64,000 nucleotides of DNA from Rhodococcus tukisamuensis NBRC 100609 (GCF_001894985.1 NZ_BCXG01000019.1:30161-94160); one strand, 5' to 3'. Shown: positions 16,952 to 31,690, counted from the stretch's first letter. Notes: generated by a model not told the origin, from the sequence alone. Translations and numbers: made by a program.

Positions 16952-17257
16952 GTGGATGTCCTCCTGGCCGGCGTCGAGTAGCGGTCAGTTGTTAGATAAC
17001 AATTCGACCGCGGAGTGTTACAGATCACTCACCGCGTCGACTCGGTCGATCACGTGACTTGCTGCACCGCGTTCGGACCAGGTGCCGTGGCCAGGCTCAG
17101 AACCGCTGGATCCTGGGCGTCATGTCGGCGTCCTTCTCATGCCCGGGCGCCGGCCGTGACGGCAGAGGGTCTTGGATTCCGGCAGGGGTACTACGCGGCG
17201 CTCACAGTCAGGGTGTTGTGCCACGCGTTTGGCGGCCTGCGGTGCGAGGATGGCCGA
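16952..17257. other. Divergent intergenic region NlpC/P60 - DUF202
   Basis: 306 bases with no convincing gene. It contains a perfect 6-bp inverted repeat TTGTTAGATAACAA (16989-17002) 38 bases upstream of the NlpC/P60 start, and the CRP-like site at 17014-17029. The AT-rich stretch around 16985-17005 is the likely promoter of the hydrolase gene. The part near the DUF202 gene shows nothing beyond a GCGAGGA Shine-Dalgarno. Confidence 0.5.
17014..17029. promoter_or_regulatory. Putative Crp/GlxR-type binding site
   Basis: The sequence AGTGTTACAGATCACT matches AGTGA-N6-TCACT at nine of ten informative positions. It is 63 bases upstream of the NlpC/P60 start. Crp-family control of cell-wall hydrolases (for example rpfA) is known in mycobacteria; its use here is inferred. 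Confidence 0.45.
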
Positions 17258-17599
17258 GTGGTGGAACCGGACCGGCCCGACGAACGATTCACCCTCGCGA
17301 GCGAGCGGACTTTCCTGGCCTGGATGCGGACCTCGCTCGGACTCCTGGCGGGCGGCATCGCGATGGTGCACCTGGTGCCTGAGTTCAGCACCGGCTGGGT
17401 GCGGACCTCGCTGGGCCTGGTGCTGCTGGCGTTGGCGGTGCTGGCCGCGCTGGTCGGCATGCGGCGCTGGTTGCAGGTGCGCAACGCGCTCGAACGTGGC
17501 GCCCCGATGCCGGAGGCGAAAGACCTGTGGCTGTTCGCGGTCGTCATCGCGCTGGTCGCGGTGGCCGCCGTGGTGGTGACCGTGCTCGGAGCCGTCTGA
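17258..17599 (+). CDS. DUF202 (YidH-like) membrane protein
   Basis: 113 aa. The opening RFTLASERTFLAWMRTSLGLLAGG is the DUF202 signature: a short cytoplasmic segment with a TLLAWxRT-like motif leading into helix 1. Two further helices follow (SLGLVLLALAVLAALVG and LFAVVIALVAVAAVVV). GAGGA lies seven bases before the GTG at 17258; GTG 17261 is the alternative. Function unknown. DUF202 genes often occur as pairs, but here only one is seen. Confidence 0.8.
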   Translation: MVEPDRPDERFTLASERTFLAWMRTSLGLLAGGIAMVHLVPEFSTGWVRTSLGLVLLALAVLAALVGMRRWLQVRNALERGAPMPEAKDLWLFAVVIALVAVAAVVVTVLGAV

Positions 17600-17725
17600 G
17601 TTCGGTGTCGCTGATCGAGACCCGGCGGACCGACGACCGGGTCAGCGTGATTGATTTGTTGTAACGGCCGTCACCGCACGGCATCCACTTCGGTGTTTCC
17701 ACAGCAGTTTCCAAGAGGAGGAACG

Positions 17726-18733
17726 GTGGCTCTCAAGCTCGGGTACAAGGCGTCCGCGGAACAGTTCGGCCCGCGCGAGCTCGTCGAACTGGCGGTGTCT
17801 GCAGAGGCGCACGGCATGGACTCGGCGACGGTCTCCGACCACTTCCAGCCGTGGCGGCACAACGGCGGCCACGCGCCCTTCTCGCTGTCCTGGATGACCG
17901 CGGTCGGCGAGCGAACCACGACGCTGCAGCTGGGCACGTCGGTGATGACCCCCACGTTCCGGTACAACCCGGCGGTGGTGGCGCAGGCGTTCGCGACCAT
18001 GGGCTGCCTGTACCCGGGCCGCGTCATGCTCGGCGTCGGCACGGGCGAGGCGCTCAACGAGATCGCCACCGGCTACCAGGGCGAGTGGCCCGAGTTCAAG
18101 GAGCGCTTCGCGCGGCTGCGCGAGTCGGTGCAGCTGATGCGTGCGCTGTGGACCGGCGAGCGCACCGACTTCGAGGGCGAGTACTACCGCACCACCGGCG
18201 CCTCGATCTACGACGTGCCCGAGGGCGGCATCCCGGTCTACATCGCGGCCGGCGGACCGGTCGTCGCCCGGTACGCGGGCCGCGCGGGCGACGGCTTCAT
18301 CTGCACCTCCGGCAAGGGCATGGACCTCTACACCGAGAAGCTGCTGCCCGCGGTCGCGGAGGGTGCGGAGAAGGTCGGGCGCGACGTCGCCGAGATCGAC
18401 AAGATGATCGAGATCAAGATCTCCTACGACACCGACCCCGAACTGGCGCTGGAGAACACCCGGTTCTGGGCGCCGCTGTCGCTGACCCCCGAGCAGAAGC
18501 ACAGCATCGAGGACCCGATCGAGATGGAGGCCGCGGCGGACGCACTGCCGATCGAGCAGGTCGCGAAGCGCTGGATCGTCGCGTCCGACCCCGACGAGGC
18601 GGTCGAGCAGGTCAAGCAGTACACCGACGCGGGCCTGAACCACCTGGTCTTCCACGCGCCGGGCCACGACCAGCGCCGCTTCCTCGACCTGTTCCAGCGC
18701 GACCTGGAGCCGCGGCTGCGTGCATTGGCCTGA
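17726..18733 (+). CDS. fgd1: F420-dependent glucose-6-phosphate dehydrogenase
   Basis: 335 aa, luciferase-like TIM barrel. It oxidises glucose-6-phosphate to 6-phosphogluconolactone and reduces coenzyme F420, supplying F420H2 in actinobacteria. Family features include [37 protein letters not shown] and the GTGEALNE loop. GAGGAGG just before the GTG start is near-perfect. Followed, as in M. tuberculosis Rv0407-0409, by pta-ackA, but with extra genes inserted. Its last codons and stop are repeated twice downstream. Confidence 0.95.
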   Translation: MALKLGYKASAEQFGPRELVELAVSAEAHGMDSATVSDHFQPWRHNGGHAPFSLSWMTAVGERTTTLQLGTSVMTPTFRYNPAVVAQAFATMGCLYPGRVMLGVGTGEALNEIATGYQGEWPEFKERFARLRESVQLMRALWTGERTDFEGEYYRTTGASIYDVPEGGIPVYIAAGGPVVARYAGRAGDGFICTSGKGMDLYTEKLLPAVAEGAEKVGRDVAEIDKMIEIKISYDTDPELALENTRFWAPLSLTPEQKHSIEDPIEMEAAADALPIEQVAKRWIVASDPDEAVEQVKQYTDAGLNHLVFHAPGHDQRRFLDLFQRDLEPRLRALA

Positions 18734-18780
18734 CCCCCAGGCGCGTGCATTGGCCTGACCAGGCGCGTGCATTGGCCTGA
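18719..18780 (+). repeat. Tandem repeat of the fgd1 3' end including the stop codon
   Basis: The 15-base segment CGTGCATTGGCCTGA, which encodes the last residues and stop of fgd1 (18719-18733), recurs exactly at 18744-18758 and 18766-18780. Periods are 25 and 22 bases. Each copy, with its flanking CAGGC, can fold into a small CAGGC/GCCTG hairpin. Slippage duplication is the simplest origin. Confidence 0.8.
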
Positions 18781-18819
18781 GCCAAGTCGGCGGCGGGTGG
18801 ATCACTAGGCTTGTCCCTC

Positions 18820-19413
18820 ATGGACGCCAAGGAATCCGCCCGCCGCATCGGTCTCGTCTTCGGCGAGGCCACCCGGGTGCTCAAGTTCCGAAATGCCGTC
18901 GACCCGGAGGCTGCGGAGGGGGAGGGCCCCGACGAGGTGACGATCGCGGTCGGCGACGGCTGCCCGGGGCCGGGGTACGCGTCCTACTCGACCCTGGACA
19001 TGGCACGCTTCCCCACCAATGTGACCACCGACGACGGCTCCCAGATCCGCACCGAGCTGGTCACCGTCGGCCGCGCCGACTACCGCCCGCTCGCGGACGT
19101 GCTGGCCCGCTGCGCCTTCGCGATCGCGACAGGCTCGTTCCACGTGACACCGAACTGCATCATCCCCAACGCGGTCCGCGAGGTGGACCCCGACGCCGCG
19201 ATGCGCCACGCCCTGCTGGTGGCCCCGTTCATCTGGCCGGACCTCGAGATCCTGGTCGAGGACGACGACGGTGTCACCACCTGGCTGCAGGCCGTGCCGA
19301 TCAGCGACAGCGAACTCGACTTCGCGTCGAACAGCGGCCCGGACGCGCTGTTCCGGCGGCTCGAGGCGGCCGGCGCCGACGTCTCCGACATCAACCGGGC
19401 ACCGGTGGTCTGA
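18820..19413 (+). CDS. Suppressor-of-fused (Sufu) domain protein
   Basis: 197 aa. The conserved bacterial Sufu-domain pattern is visible: YSTLDMARFP, RTELVTVG, LADVLARCAFAIA and VAPFIWPDLEILVEDDDGVTTWLQAVPISDSELDF (given in part). In bacteria such proteins are often immunity or antitoxin-like, but no toxin gene lies beside it. The ATG at 18820 is seven or eight bases after TAGGCT, a good -10 element, so a leaderless transcript is plausible. Function inferred only from domain. Confidence 0.7.
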   Translation: MDAKESARRIGLVFGEATRVLKFRNAVDPEAAEGEGPDEVTIAVGDGCPGPGYASYSTLDMARFPTNVTTDDGSQIRTELVTVGRADYRPLADVLARCAFAIATGSFHVTPNCIIPNAVREVDPDAAMRHALLVAPFIWPDLEILVEDDDGVTTWLQAVPISDSELDFASNSGPDALFRRLEAAGADVSDINRAPVV

Positions 19414-19457
19414 GCGCGGGGCGTGCCCGCAGCGCTACCGGGCGGTCGGCGCATGCA

Positions 19458-20078
19458 TCAGTGATGCAACTGTGCGCGCGGATCGACCAGTGGAATCGTG
19501 ATCGGCGGCCGCACCTCGCGCCGCACCGAGTACTTGGCCTCACCGTGCAGCAGGTGCTCGCCGCCGGGGACGGACAGGTCCACGGTCAGCGACCCGGCCT
19601 CGCAGGCAACGGAATCGATGGCCCCGAGCCGCACCGCGACGGCCGTCTCGCACATGGCGAACGCAACCCGCAGGTCGAACGCGATCAGGGCGATCTCGGC
19701 GCCGTCGACGAGCAGCGCGACCTCCGGCCGGTGCTCGGAGGTGACGCGGTAGGGATCGACCAGCATCACCACCTCCTCCCGCCCGGGCGCGGCCGTGGTG
19801 ACGCGCGCGGCCTCGGTGAGGGCCCGGAAGCGTTTCACGCCGGACAACAGCAGGGGGCAGGGGTCCTGATCGAGGAACTTCAACGCGGTGGACAGGATCC
19901 GGCTGTCGATCAGCCGCAGCGTCGAGCGCGGCACCGAGCGCGTCCCGGTCACCCGGGCCGGGGCCATTCCGGTCGGCGGCACGTGTGGCTTCATGCGTGC
20001 GGTGAGGGCATCGTCGGATTCCTGCCCGAACACCGCGGCGCGCAGGGTCGACCTGGGCACGATCTCAGTTCTGGTCAC
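19458..20078 (-). CDS. Hypothetical protein, second gene of a surface-protein pair
   Basis: 206 aa, not recognised. The sequence is soluble with no signal peptide or membrane helix. It contains an internal echo: VPRSTLRAAVFG near residue 8 and VPRSTLRLIDSRI near 49. A C-terminal hydrophobic beta-rich part spans about residues 105-190 (VVMLVDPYRV, EVALLVDGAEIALIAFDLRVAFAM). The GTG start has GAGGAGAAC upstream and overlaps the preceding gene's stop by 14 bases, so the two are co-translated and probably work together. Confidence 0.6.
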   Translation of the reverse strand: MTRTEIVPRSTLRAAVFGQESDDALTARMKPHVPPTGMAPARVTGTRSVPRSTLRLIDSRILSTALKFLDQDPCPLLLSGVKRFRALTEAARVTTAAPGREEVVMLVDPYRVTSEHRPEVALLVDGAEIALIAFDLRVAFAMCETAVAVRLGAIDSVACEAGSLTVDLSVPGGEHLLHGEAKYSVRREVRPPITIPLVDPRAQLHH

Positions 20079-21222
20079 GGCCGTTCTCCTCGATGATCTG
20101 GTGGCCGGCGTCTCCCCGGGGCTCGAGTCGCACGGACCGGCCGCGCACCTGCCCCGGCGGCGGATCGACCGCGACGGCGGGAGGCGCCGGCCTCGGCTGG
20201 GTGTCCACGTGCTCGTTCAGCCACCTCCGGGCCCGTCGGGCCCGCGCCATGAACCCGGCGCTCACGGCCGCGGCGACGGAGGTCAGTCCCGCCACGGCGA
20301 TCAGGGCGACCTGTGGGTTGCCCTTCGAGTCGGATGCGACCTTCTCGTCGGTGGCTGTCATCGGCTGATCGGTGGTCGTTGTCGACGACACCTTCTTCGT
20401 CGTGGTTGTGGTCTTCTTGCCGGGGCCAGTACTGGTGCTGGTGCTGGGGCCGGACTCGACCTCGAAGTCGGCTTGTGCGGACGACTCGGGGCTCGCGCAC
20501 TCGATCCGGGCCAGTTGGCCACCCGGGACGGCCTTCGCCGGGACCGTGGTGGGGTGGTCGAAGGTGTCGCCGTCCTGGGTGACGTTGCCCAGTACGGATC
20601 CGTCGAGCGTGACGCTCCACGATTGGGTGCACCGGGGCAAATTCGTCCCATGGAACACGACCTCGGTACCCGGGACACCGTGATCGGGCGAGACCGTCAG
20701 GATCGGATCGGACGGCTCCTCGGTCACGGTGAAGGGAGCTTGCCCACCGCACATCGTATGGAGGGTGTACTGGCGGGGTTCGATGTCCGGGACCACAAAA
20801 CTCGCGACGAATGCAGAGTGGAAGTCATCGTCGCCGAGCGGCGGGAGCAGGTCTGCCCCGTCGAGGGGTATTGGCTCTCCATCGGAGGAATCGATTGACA
20901 ACGACTCAGTCTCCCTGTCGATATTCCCCCTGCACGTGACCCGAACAGTCACGGTCGTGGACACAGGTGCCTCAGCTGGATTGAGGGTGAGGGTCGCGTG
21001 TCGCACGGTCTCTCCGGTAACCGACCCCGATCCGTCAGTTGGTCCGGTTTCGTCAGCCGGTCCGGTTTCGTCGGTGGGCCCAGTTTCGTCGGTCGTCGAC
21101 GTGTCTGGCGGTGGCGTCGGCACCGCCGTCCCGGACCCGGGGGCGAACAGGCCGAGCGCCAGCGCGAAGACCGCGCCGGCCAACACGGGCATCATCGGCC
21201 AGGATGCAGTTCGCATCGACAT
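20065..21222 (-). CDS. Membrane-anchored surface protein with TDETGP repeats and Thr-rich stalk
   Basis: 385 aa. The N-terminal signal peptide (about 1-33) is followed by a TDETGP hexapeptide repeated four times imperfectly (44-66). Two beta-rich, Ig/IPT-like regions follow, about 75-168 and 172-255. The second contains LTVSPDHGVPGTEVVFHGTNL, typical of IPT/TIG-like folds. A Thr-rich stalk (258-292), a membrane helix (about 303-326), the stop-transfer RARRARR and a 55-residue cytoplasmic Pro-rich tail complete it. Likely displayed on the cell surface. No homologue was recognised by eye. Confidence 0.65.
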   Translation of the reverse strand: MSMRTASWPMMPVLAGAVFALALGLFAPGSGTAVPTPPPDTSTTDETGPTDETGPADETGPTDGSGSVTGETVRHATLTLNPAEAPVSTTVTVRVTCRGNIDRETESLSIDSSDGEPIPLDGADLLPPLGDDDFHSAFVASFVVPDIEPRQYTLHTMCGGQAPFTVTEEPSDPILTVSPDHGVPGTEVVFHGTNLPRCTQSWSVTLDGSVLGNVTQDGDTFDHPTTVPAKAVPGGQLARIECASPESSAQADFEVESGPSTSTSTGPGKKTTTTTKKVSSTTTTDQPMTATDEKVASDSKGNPQVALIAVAGLTSVAAAVSAGFMARARRARRWLNEHVDTQPRPAPPAVAVDPPPGQVRGRSVRLEPRGDAGHQIIEENGRDQN

Positions 21223-21390
21223 TCATCCCCTGTGGCCAGATCACACCGATCGAGCCTGAAAACGACACTGCCACCGTGTGCCGGATCGGGCACGAGTAGA
21301 CGACTACCCGATTCCGGCGCCGCGGCGAGCGGCTGTGGCCGTCGGCGGACCACGATCCGCACCACGATCCGCACCACTAGGGTGGACGCC

Positions 21391-23490
21391 ATGGCTTCCG
21401 GTGAATCGGCACTCTCGAGCATCTACATCGCCTCTCCGGAAGGGGACACCGGAAAATCGACGGTCGCACTCGGCGTCCTGCAGATGCTCGCCGGCAGTGC
21501 CGCCCGGGTGGGGGTGTTCCGGCCGATCGCCCGCTCCACCGAGGAGCCGGACTACATCCTGGAACTGCTGCTGGCCCACACCACCGCGGAGCTCGGCTAC
21601 GACGAGTGCCTCGGCGTGACCTACGAACAGGTGCACGCGGATCCGGAGCTGGCGATCAGCGAGATCGTCGCCCGCTACCACGCGGTCGCGCAGCAGTGCG
21701 ACGCCGTGGTGATCGTCGGCAGCGACTACACCGACGTGGGCAGTCCCACCGAGCTCGGCTTCAACGCGCGCATCGCGGTGAACCTGGATGCGCCGGTGCT
21801 GCTCGCGCTCCGCGGCTCCGAACGCAGCCCGGAGGAGGTCCACAAGCTCGGCGAGATCTGCGCGTCCGAGTTGCGGGCCCAGCACGCGCATCTGGTCGGG
21901 GTGGTGGCGAACCGCTGCGACCCCGAGCGACTCGACGAGGTCACCGAGGCGCTGGCCCCGCTGGGGGTGCCGACGTGGAGCCTGCCGGAGGTCCCGCTGC
22001 TGGTGGCGCCGACGATGAACGAGCTGCTCACCGCAGTCGACGGCGAGATGTACAGCGGCGACAGCGAACTGCTGCAGCGGGAGGTGCTGCAGGTGATGGT
22101 CGGCGGGATGACCGCCGAACACATCCTCGAGCGGCTCGCCGAGGGCATGGTGGTGATCGCGCCCGGCGATCGGTCCGACGTGCTGCTGGCCGTCGTCAAC
22201 GCGCATGAGGCGGAGGGCTTTCCGTCACTGGCCGGGATCATCATGAATGGTGGCCTGCGCCCGCACCCGGCGGTGGCGAAGCTGATGGCCGGGCTGCGGC
22301 CGCGGCTGCCGATCCTGCAGACCGCGCTCGGCACGTTCGACACCGCGTCGGCCGCCGCCCGCACCCGTGGCCGGGTCGCGGTCGGATCGCAGCGCAAGGT
22401 GGACACCGCGCTGAGTCTGATGGAGCAGCGGGTGAACTCGAGGGAGCTGCTGGCCAGGCTCGAGGTGGCGCGCCCGGAGGTGGTGACGCCGCAGATGTTC
22501 GAGTACCAGCTGATCGAGCGGGCCCGCGCGGACCGCAGACACATCGTGCTGCCCGAGGGCAACGACGACCGGATCCTGCGCGCCGCCAGCCGGCTGCTGC
22601 AGCGGCAGGTGGCCGAGCTGACGATCCTCGGCGAGGAGGGCCCGGTGCGCCGCCGCGCCGCCGAACTCGGCGTCGACCTGGCCGCCGCGACGGTGCTGGA
22701 CCCGAGGGACTGTGAGTACACCGAGGAGTTCGCCGCCGAGTACGCCCGACTTCGGGCGCACAAGGGCATGACCCTCGAACGTGCCCGAGAGGTGATGACG
22801 GACATCTCCTACTTCGGAACGATGATGGTGCACAAGGGCATTGCCGACGGCATGGTCTCCGGCGCCGCGCACACCACCGCGCACACCATCCGCCCGTCCT
22901 TCGAGATCGTCAAGACCGAGCCCGGGGTGTCGACGGTGTCGAGCATCTTCCTGATGTGCCTGGCCGACCGCGTGCTGGCGTACGGCGACTGCGCGGTGGT
23001 GCCCGACCCGACGGCCGAACAACTCGCGGACATCGCGATCTCGTCCGCGCGCACGTCCGCGCAGTTCGGCATCGACCCCCGGATCGCGATGCTCTCCTAC
23101 TCCACCGGCGACTCGGGCTCCGGCGCTGACGTGGACAAGGTGCGCACGGCCACCGCGCTGGTCCGTGAGCGGCGGCCGGACCTGTTGGTGGAGGGTCCGA
23201 TCCAGTACGACGCCGCGGTGGAACCGACGGTCGCCAGCGCGAAGTTGCCGGGCTCGGACGTGGCGGGCCGGGCCACCGTCTTCGTCTTCCCGGACCTGAA
23301 CACCGGCAACAACACCTACAAGGCGGTGCAGCGCAGCGCCGGCGCGGTCGCCGTCGGCCCGGTGCTGCAGGGACTGAACAAGCCGGTCAACGACCTCTCC
23401 CGGGGCGCGCTGATCGAGGACATCGTCAACACCGTCGCCATCACCGCCATCCAGGCGCAGGGCCAGTCTGCGAAGAAGGGGGAGTCGTGA
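21391..23490 (+). CDS. pta: Phosphate acetyltransferase
   Basis: 699 aa, long Pta form. An N-terminal P-loop-like regulatory domain ([19 protein letters not shown]) and DRTGG-type middle domain precede the C-terminal PTA/PTB catalytic domain from about residue 375, with motifs [30 protein letters not shown] and [14 protein letters not shown]. It converts acetyl-CoA and phosphate to acetyl-phosphate. TAGGGT ends seven bases before the ATG, consistent with a leaderless transcript. The stop overlaps ackA (GTGA). Confidence 0.95.
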   Translation: MASGESALSSIYIASPEGDTGKSTVALGVLQMLAGSAARVGVFRPIARSTEEPDYILELLLAHTTAELGYDECLGVTYEQVHADPELAISEIVARYHAVAQQCDAVVIVGSDYTDVGSPTELGFNARIAVNLDAPVLLALRGSERSPEEVHKLGEICASELRAQHAHLVGVVANRCDPERLDEVTEALAPLGVPTWSLPEVPLLVAPTMNELLTAVDGEMYSGDSELLQREVLQVMVGGMTAEHILERLAEGMVVIAPGDRSDVLLAVVNAHEAEGFPSLAGIIMNGGLRPHPAVAKLMAGLRPRLPILQTALGTFDTASAAARTRGRVAVGSQRKVDTALSLMEQRVNSRELLARLEVARPEVVTPQMFEYQLIERARADRRHIVLPEGNDDRILRAASRLLQRQVAELTILGEEGPVRRRAAELGVDLAAATVLDPRDCEYTEEFAAEYARLRAHKGMTLERAREVMTDISYFGTMMVHKGIADGMVSGAAHTTAHTIRPSFEIVKTEPGVSTVSSIFLMCLADRVLAYGDCAVVPDPTAEQLADIAISSARTSAQFGIDPRIAMLSYSTGDSGSGADVDKVRTATALVRERRPDLLVEGPIQYDAAVEPTVASAKLPGSDVAGRATVFVFPDLNTGNNTYKAVQRSAGAVAVGPVLQGLNKPVNDLSRGALIEDIVNTVAITAIQAQGQSAKKGES

Positions 23491-24677
23491 AAGGCTCTGT
23501 CCTGGTTATCAACTCGGGGTCGTCGTCGATCAAGTTCCAGCTCGTGGACCCGGACGCCGGGGACGCCGTCGCGGACGGCATCGTCGAGCGGATCGGCGAG
23601 CCCGAGGGGCTGGTGAAGCTGCGGCACGGTGGCGTCGACACCGAGCACCGCGGGCCGATCGCCGACCACTCCGAGGGGCTGCGGCAGGCGTTCTCGATGC
23701 TGGCCGAGGTCGGGCTGGACCTGGCGTCCGCGGGCATCGCCGCGGTGGGGCACCGGGTGGTGCACGGCGGCGAGGTGTTCTACCAGCCGACCGAGATCAC
23801 CCCCGAGGTGCTCGCCGAGATATCCCGACTGTCCGAGCTCGCGCCGCTGCACAACCCGGCGAACGCGACCGGCATCGAGGGCGCCGTGCGGGAACTGCCC
23901 GACGTGCCGCACGTCGCGGTCTTCGACACCGCGTACTTCCACACGCTGCCCGCGCGGGCCCGGACCTACGCCATCGACCGGGACGTCGCTCGCGAGCACT
24001 CGGTGCGCCGCTACGGTTTTCACGGCACCTCGCACGAGTACGTCGCCGGTCAGGTTGCGGCGACGCTGGGGCGGGACGTGGCTGAGCTCAACCAGATCGT
24101 GCTGCACCTGGGCAACGGCGCGTCCGCGTCGGCCATCGAGGGCGGCCGGGCCGTCGACACCTCGATGGGCCTGACCCCGCTCGAGGGCCTGGTGATGGGG
24201 ACCCGCAGCGGCGACATCGACGCTGGCGTCGTGACCCATCTGCACCGCAGCGCCGGGATGGACGTGGAGGAGATCGACGCCCTGCTCAACCGCCGTTCCG
24301 GGCTCAAGGGTCTGTGCGGGGTCAACGACTTCCGCGAGCTGCGCCGGTTGATCGACACGGGCGACGCCGACGCGGTGCTGGCCTACGACGTTTACGTACA
24401 CCGGCTGCGCAAGTACATCGGCGCCTACCTGGTGACGCTCGGCAGGCTCGACGCGATCACCTTCACCGCCGGCGTGGGGGAGAACGTGGCGGAGGTGCGG
24501 GCCGACGCGTTGGCCGGGCTCGCCGGTCTCGGCATCGAGGTGGACCCGGATCGGAACACGGCGAAAGACCGTGGTGCCCGCTTGATCTCGACCGACGACT
24601 CGGCGGTGGCGGTGCTGGTGGTGCCGACCAACGAGGAGCTGGCCATCGCCCGCGCCGCCCTGCGGTTCGCCCGCTAG
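23487..24677 (+). CDS. ackA: Acetate kinase
   Basis: 396 aa, ASKHA-fold kinase. It transfers phosphate between acetyl-phosphate and ADP to make acetate and ATP. Motifs [15 protein letters not shown] at the start, [22 protein letters not shown] and FTAGVGEN are all present. The GTG start overlaps the pta stop, so the pair is coupled as in most bacteria. It converges on the secreted amidohydrolase with seven bases between stops. Confidence 0.96.
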   Translation: MKGSVLVINSGSSSIKFQLVDPDAGDAVADGIVERIGEPEGLVKLRHGGVDTEHRGPIADHSEGLRQAFSMLAEVGLDLASAGIAAVGHRVVHGGEVFYQPTEITPEVLAEISRLSELAPLHNPANATGIEGAVRELPDVPHVAVFDTAYFHTLPARARTYAIDRDVAREHSVRRYGFHGTSHEYVAGQVAATLGRDVAELNQIVLHLGNGASASAIEGGRAVDTSMGLTPLEGLVMGTRSGDIDAGVVTHLHRSAGMDVEEIDALLNRRSGLKGLCGVNDFRELRRLIDTGDADAVLAYDVYVHRLRKYIGAYLVTLGRLDAITFTAGVGENVAEVRADALAGLAGLGIEVDPDRNTAKDRGARLISTDDSAVAVLVVPTNEELAIARAALRFAR

Positions 24678-24684
24678 CGGCCCG

Positions 24685-26751
24685 CTACCTCGCGACCCGC
24701 TCCCACATCTGCAGGTAGGCCTCCGCGCCGCGGCTCAGGTCCTCGACGAGCTGGTCGCCGTCCGCACCGGCGACCAGGCGCGCGTCCGCGATCCAGTCGG
24801 GGATCAGCCCGTACTGCGCGACGCCGTCGGTGTTGATGTCGAACACGCGGTCCCCGGTCCGCTGGCGGTCCATCACGGTGCCGCCGTCGAACGTGGTGAA
24901 CGGGTAGCGCAGCGGGTTCTCGGCGGCGTCCTCGCGGGGTGCGACCTGCGGTGCGAATCCGTTGGTGTCGGCGCCGAAGCCGAAGCCGAAGTAGTAGTTG
25001 TCGCTGCGCTGTGCCCGCGTCTCGTGCCAGGTCTCCACGAAGCCGGGCAGGGTGCCCGCGTACTGCGAGACGAACCCCCCGAGCGCGTAGATGCGCGGGA
25101 CGTTCGTCTCGTCGGTCCAGCCGTGGCTGGACACCACGCCCGAGTACCGGGCGGCCTCGAGGAGGTTGAGGGTGGCGTCGGATGCCTTCGCGCTCATGTG
25201 GTCGATGTCGACGATCATGCCGCGGCTCATCATCCCCCGGACCGCGTGTTCGCCGAGGTCGCTCAGCCCTCGGATGTTGCAGTGCGGGCCGTCCGGGTAC
25301 GTGGGCGCCGCGATGCCCAGTGGCAGGGAGGCCGACAGGTCGGCGATCTCGGCCGGGGCGATCGACTCGAGCGTCTTGTCCGTCGCCTCGCCCTGGCACG
25401 GCTCCACCTGCCAGAACCTCCCGGTGCCCAGGAAGTTCCCCATGTTGATCGCCATGCCGGTGGTGCCGGGGTCGAATCGTGTTCCGCCGAGCGCGTTGTC
25501 GAACTTGTGGGTGAGGATGAGCTGCCGCACGCCCATCGCGTAGACCTCGTCGAGGCCGCGGTCGATGTCCTCCGCCGTGCACTGGGGCACGTCGCCGCGC
25601 AGGGTGCAGCCGAACAGTTCGGAGACCTCGATGCCGAGGGTGACGGCCAGCTTGCCCTCGGCGGCGACCTGACGGACCTGCTCGGGCGAGCTGACGATCC
25701 GGAACCAGCCGCGGCCGGGACCGCCGTACTGGGCGTCGATGTAGTCCTGCAGCTCGCGCACCTGCACGGCCTGGATTCGGACGGTGTCCATCTCGTCGCA
25801 CGAGTTGCGTTTGGTCGGATACATCTCGCACAGCACCCGGTTGGCGACGAACATGTCGGTGAAGATCCGCAGCCCGCCGCGCCAGGCCCGTTCGACCCAC
25901 TTGTAGTAGGTCTGCTCGTGGGTCATCGAGTCGTTGGCCGGCCAGTCCGCGAAGGTGGGCCACCCGGTGGTGTCGTGCTCGGTGAACGGCGAGCCGTGCG
26001 AGAGCACGTTCTCGAGCAGGGCGGGCATTCCGTCGCTGCCGTGGTCGGGGCAGTCCTGCAGGGCCGCGGTGATGCCCTGCGGGTCGAAGGGCTTGCCGCA
26101 GTGCACGTTTCCGCCCATGAACTCGGACGCATCGAGGTGGACGTGGTTGTCGATGAAGCCGCGCACCTCCCCGTTCGGCCCGGTGGCGGCCGACGGGGTG
26201 CCGGTGGCGTTGACCTCGGCGTCGGGGAAGTCGGCGCAGCCGCCGGTCGGGCTCACGGTGAACCGGCCGCCCGCGGGATTCGCGCCGGGGTCGGTCAGCG
26301 CCAACGCGCCGTCCGCGATGCTCAGTTGGCTGCCGTTCGCGGTGGCGGTGATGCCGTAGGTGCCGTCGGTGTGGGTCACCGTCCAGTCCGTGGTCGCCAC
26401 GGCGTCGCGCGTCGAGACGACCGCGCGGGTGTCGTCGTGGGCGAGCAGGTCGCCGCCGGGGCCGTAGAACATGAAGCGGCCGAGTTGGGCCGCGTGCAGC
26501 CGGAACGGTTCGGCCTCCGGCTCGGCGACGTCGGCGCGGTAGCCGTCGTCGGCGCGGCGGACGAAGTTCCCCGTCTGCTCGGACCTGAGTGCGTAGCAGC
26601 CGTTGGCGAGGCCGTAGACGGGGTTGCCGGCGAGGGCCTCGGGCGGATCGGAGGGCTGGGCGAGGGCGACGCCCACCGAGGAGGTGGCGAGGGCGAGGGA
26701 AACGGACAGTGCCTGCACGAGGCGTCGGCGAGTACGCCGGAGGGTGGTCAT
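24685..26751 (-). CDS. Secreted amidohydrolase / M19-like hydrolase with N-terminal beta-trefoil-like domain
   Basis: 688 aa. A signal peptide ends near ALA-Q (residue 31). Residues 40-165 look like a fascin/beta-trefoil-type domain (NGCYALRSEQTGNFVRR, FRLHAAQLGRFMFYGPGGDLL). The rest is a metal-dependent TIM-barrel hydrolase: FIDNHVHLDASEF gives the HxH pair, LILTHKFDN and VDIDHMSAKA supply further ligands, and a VVSSHGW segment follows. Exported, acting outside the membrane. The substrate could be a dipeptide or an amide-type compound; this cannot be decided from sequence. Confidence 0.75.
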   Translation of the reverse strand: MTTLRRTRRRLVQALSVSLALATSSVGVALAQPSDPPEALAGNPVYGLANGCYALRSEQTGNFVRRADDGYRADVAEPEAEPFRLHAAQLGRFMFYGPGGDLLAHDDTRAVVSTRDAVATTDWTVTHTDGTYGITATANGSQLSIADGALALTDPGANPAGGRFTVSPTGGCADFPDAEVNATGTPSAATGPNGEVRGFIDNHVHLDASEFMGGNVHCGKPFDPQGITAALQDCPDHGSDGMPALLENVLSHGSPFTEHDTTGWPTFADWPANDSMTHEQTYYKWVERAWRGGLRIFTDMFVANRVLCEMYPTKRNSCDEMDTVRIQAVQVRELQDYIDAQYGGPGRGWFRIVSSPEQVRQVAAEGKLAVTLGIEVSELFGCTLRGDVPQCTAEDIDRGLDEVYAMGVRQLILTHKFDNALGGTRFDPGTTGMAINMGNFLGTGRFWQVEPCQGEATDKTLESIAPAEIADLSASLPLGIAAPTYPDGPHCNIRGLSDLGEHAVRGMMSRGMIVDIDHMSAKASDATLNLLEAARYSGVVSSHGWTDETNVPRIYALGGFVSQYAGTLPGFVETWHETRAQRSDNYYFGFGFGADTNGFAPQVAPREDAAENPLRYPFTTFDGGTVMDRQRTGDRVFDINTDGVAQYGLIPDWIADARLVAGADGDQLVEDLSRGAEAYLQMWERVAR

Positions 26752-26886
26752 GCTGTCGTTTCCCGTCCATTCAGTTAGCTGATTGCGTCGGGAAGCTTAG
26801 CCGGGGTGGACGGATGTCCAGTAGGTATTGGCCAGGTATCACCCAGGTGTCATGTCAACGCGGGCTCGAGTCGGCGGCGGCGCCGC

Positions 26887-31690
<4,804 letters not shown>

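Noticed and set aside
18719..18780. CRISPR-like repeat array
   Set aside because: Only three copies of 15 bases with 7-10 base spacers, one inside a gene; no cas genes.
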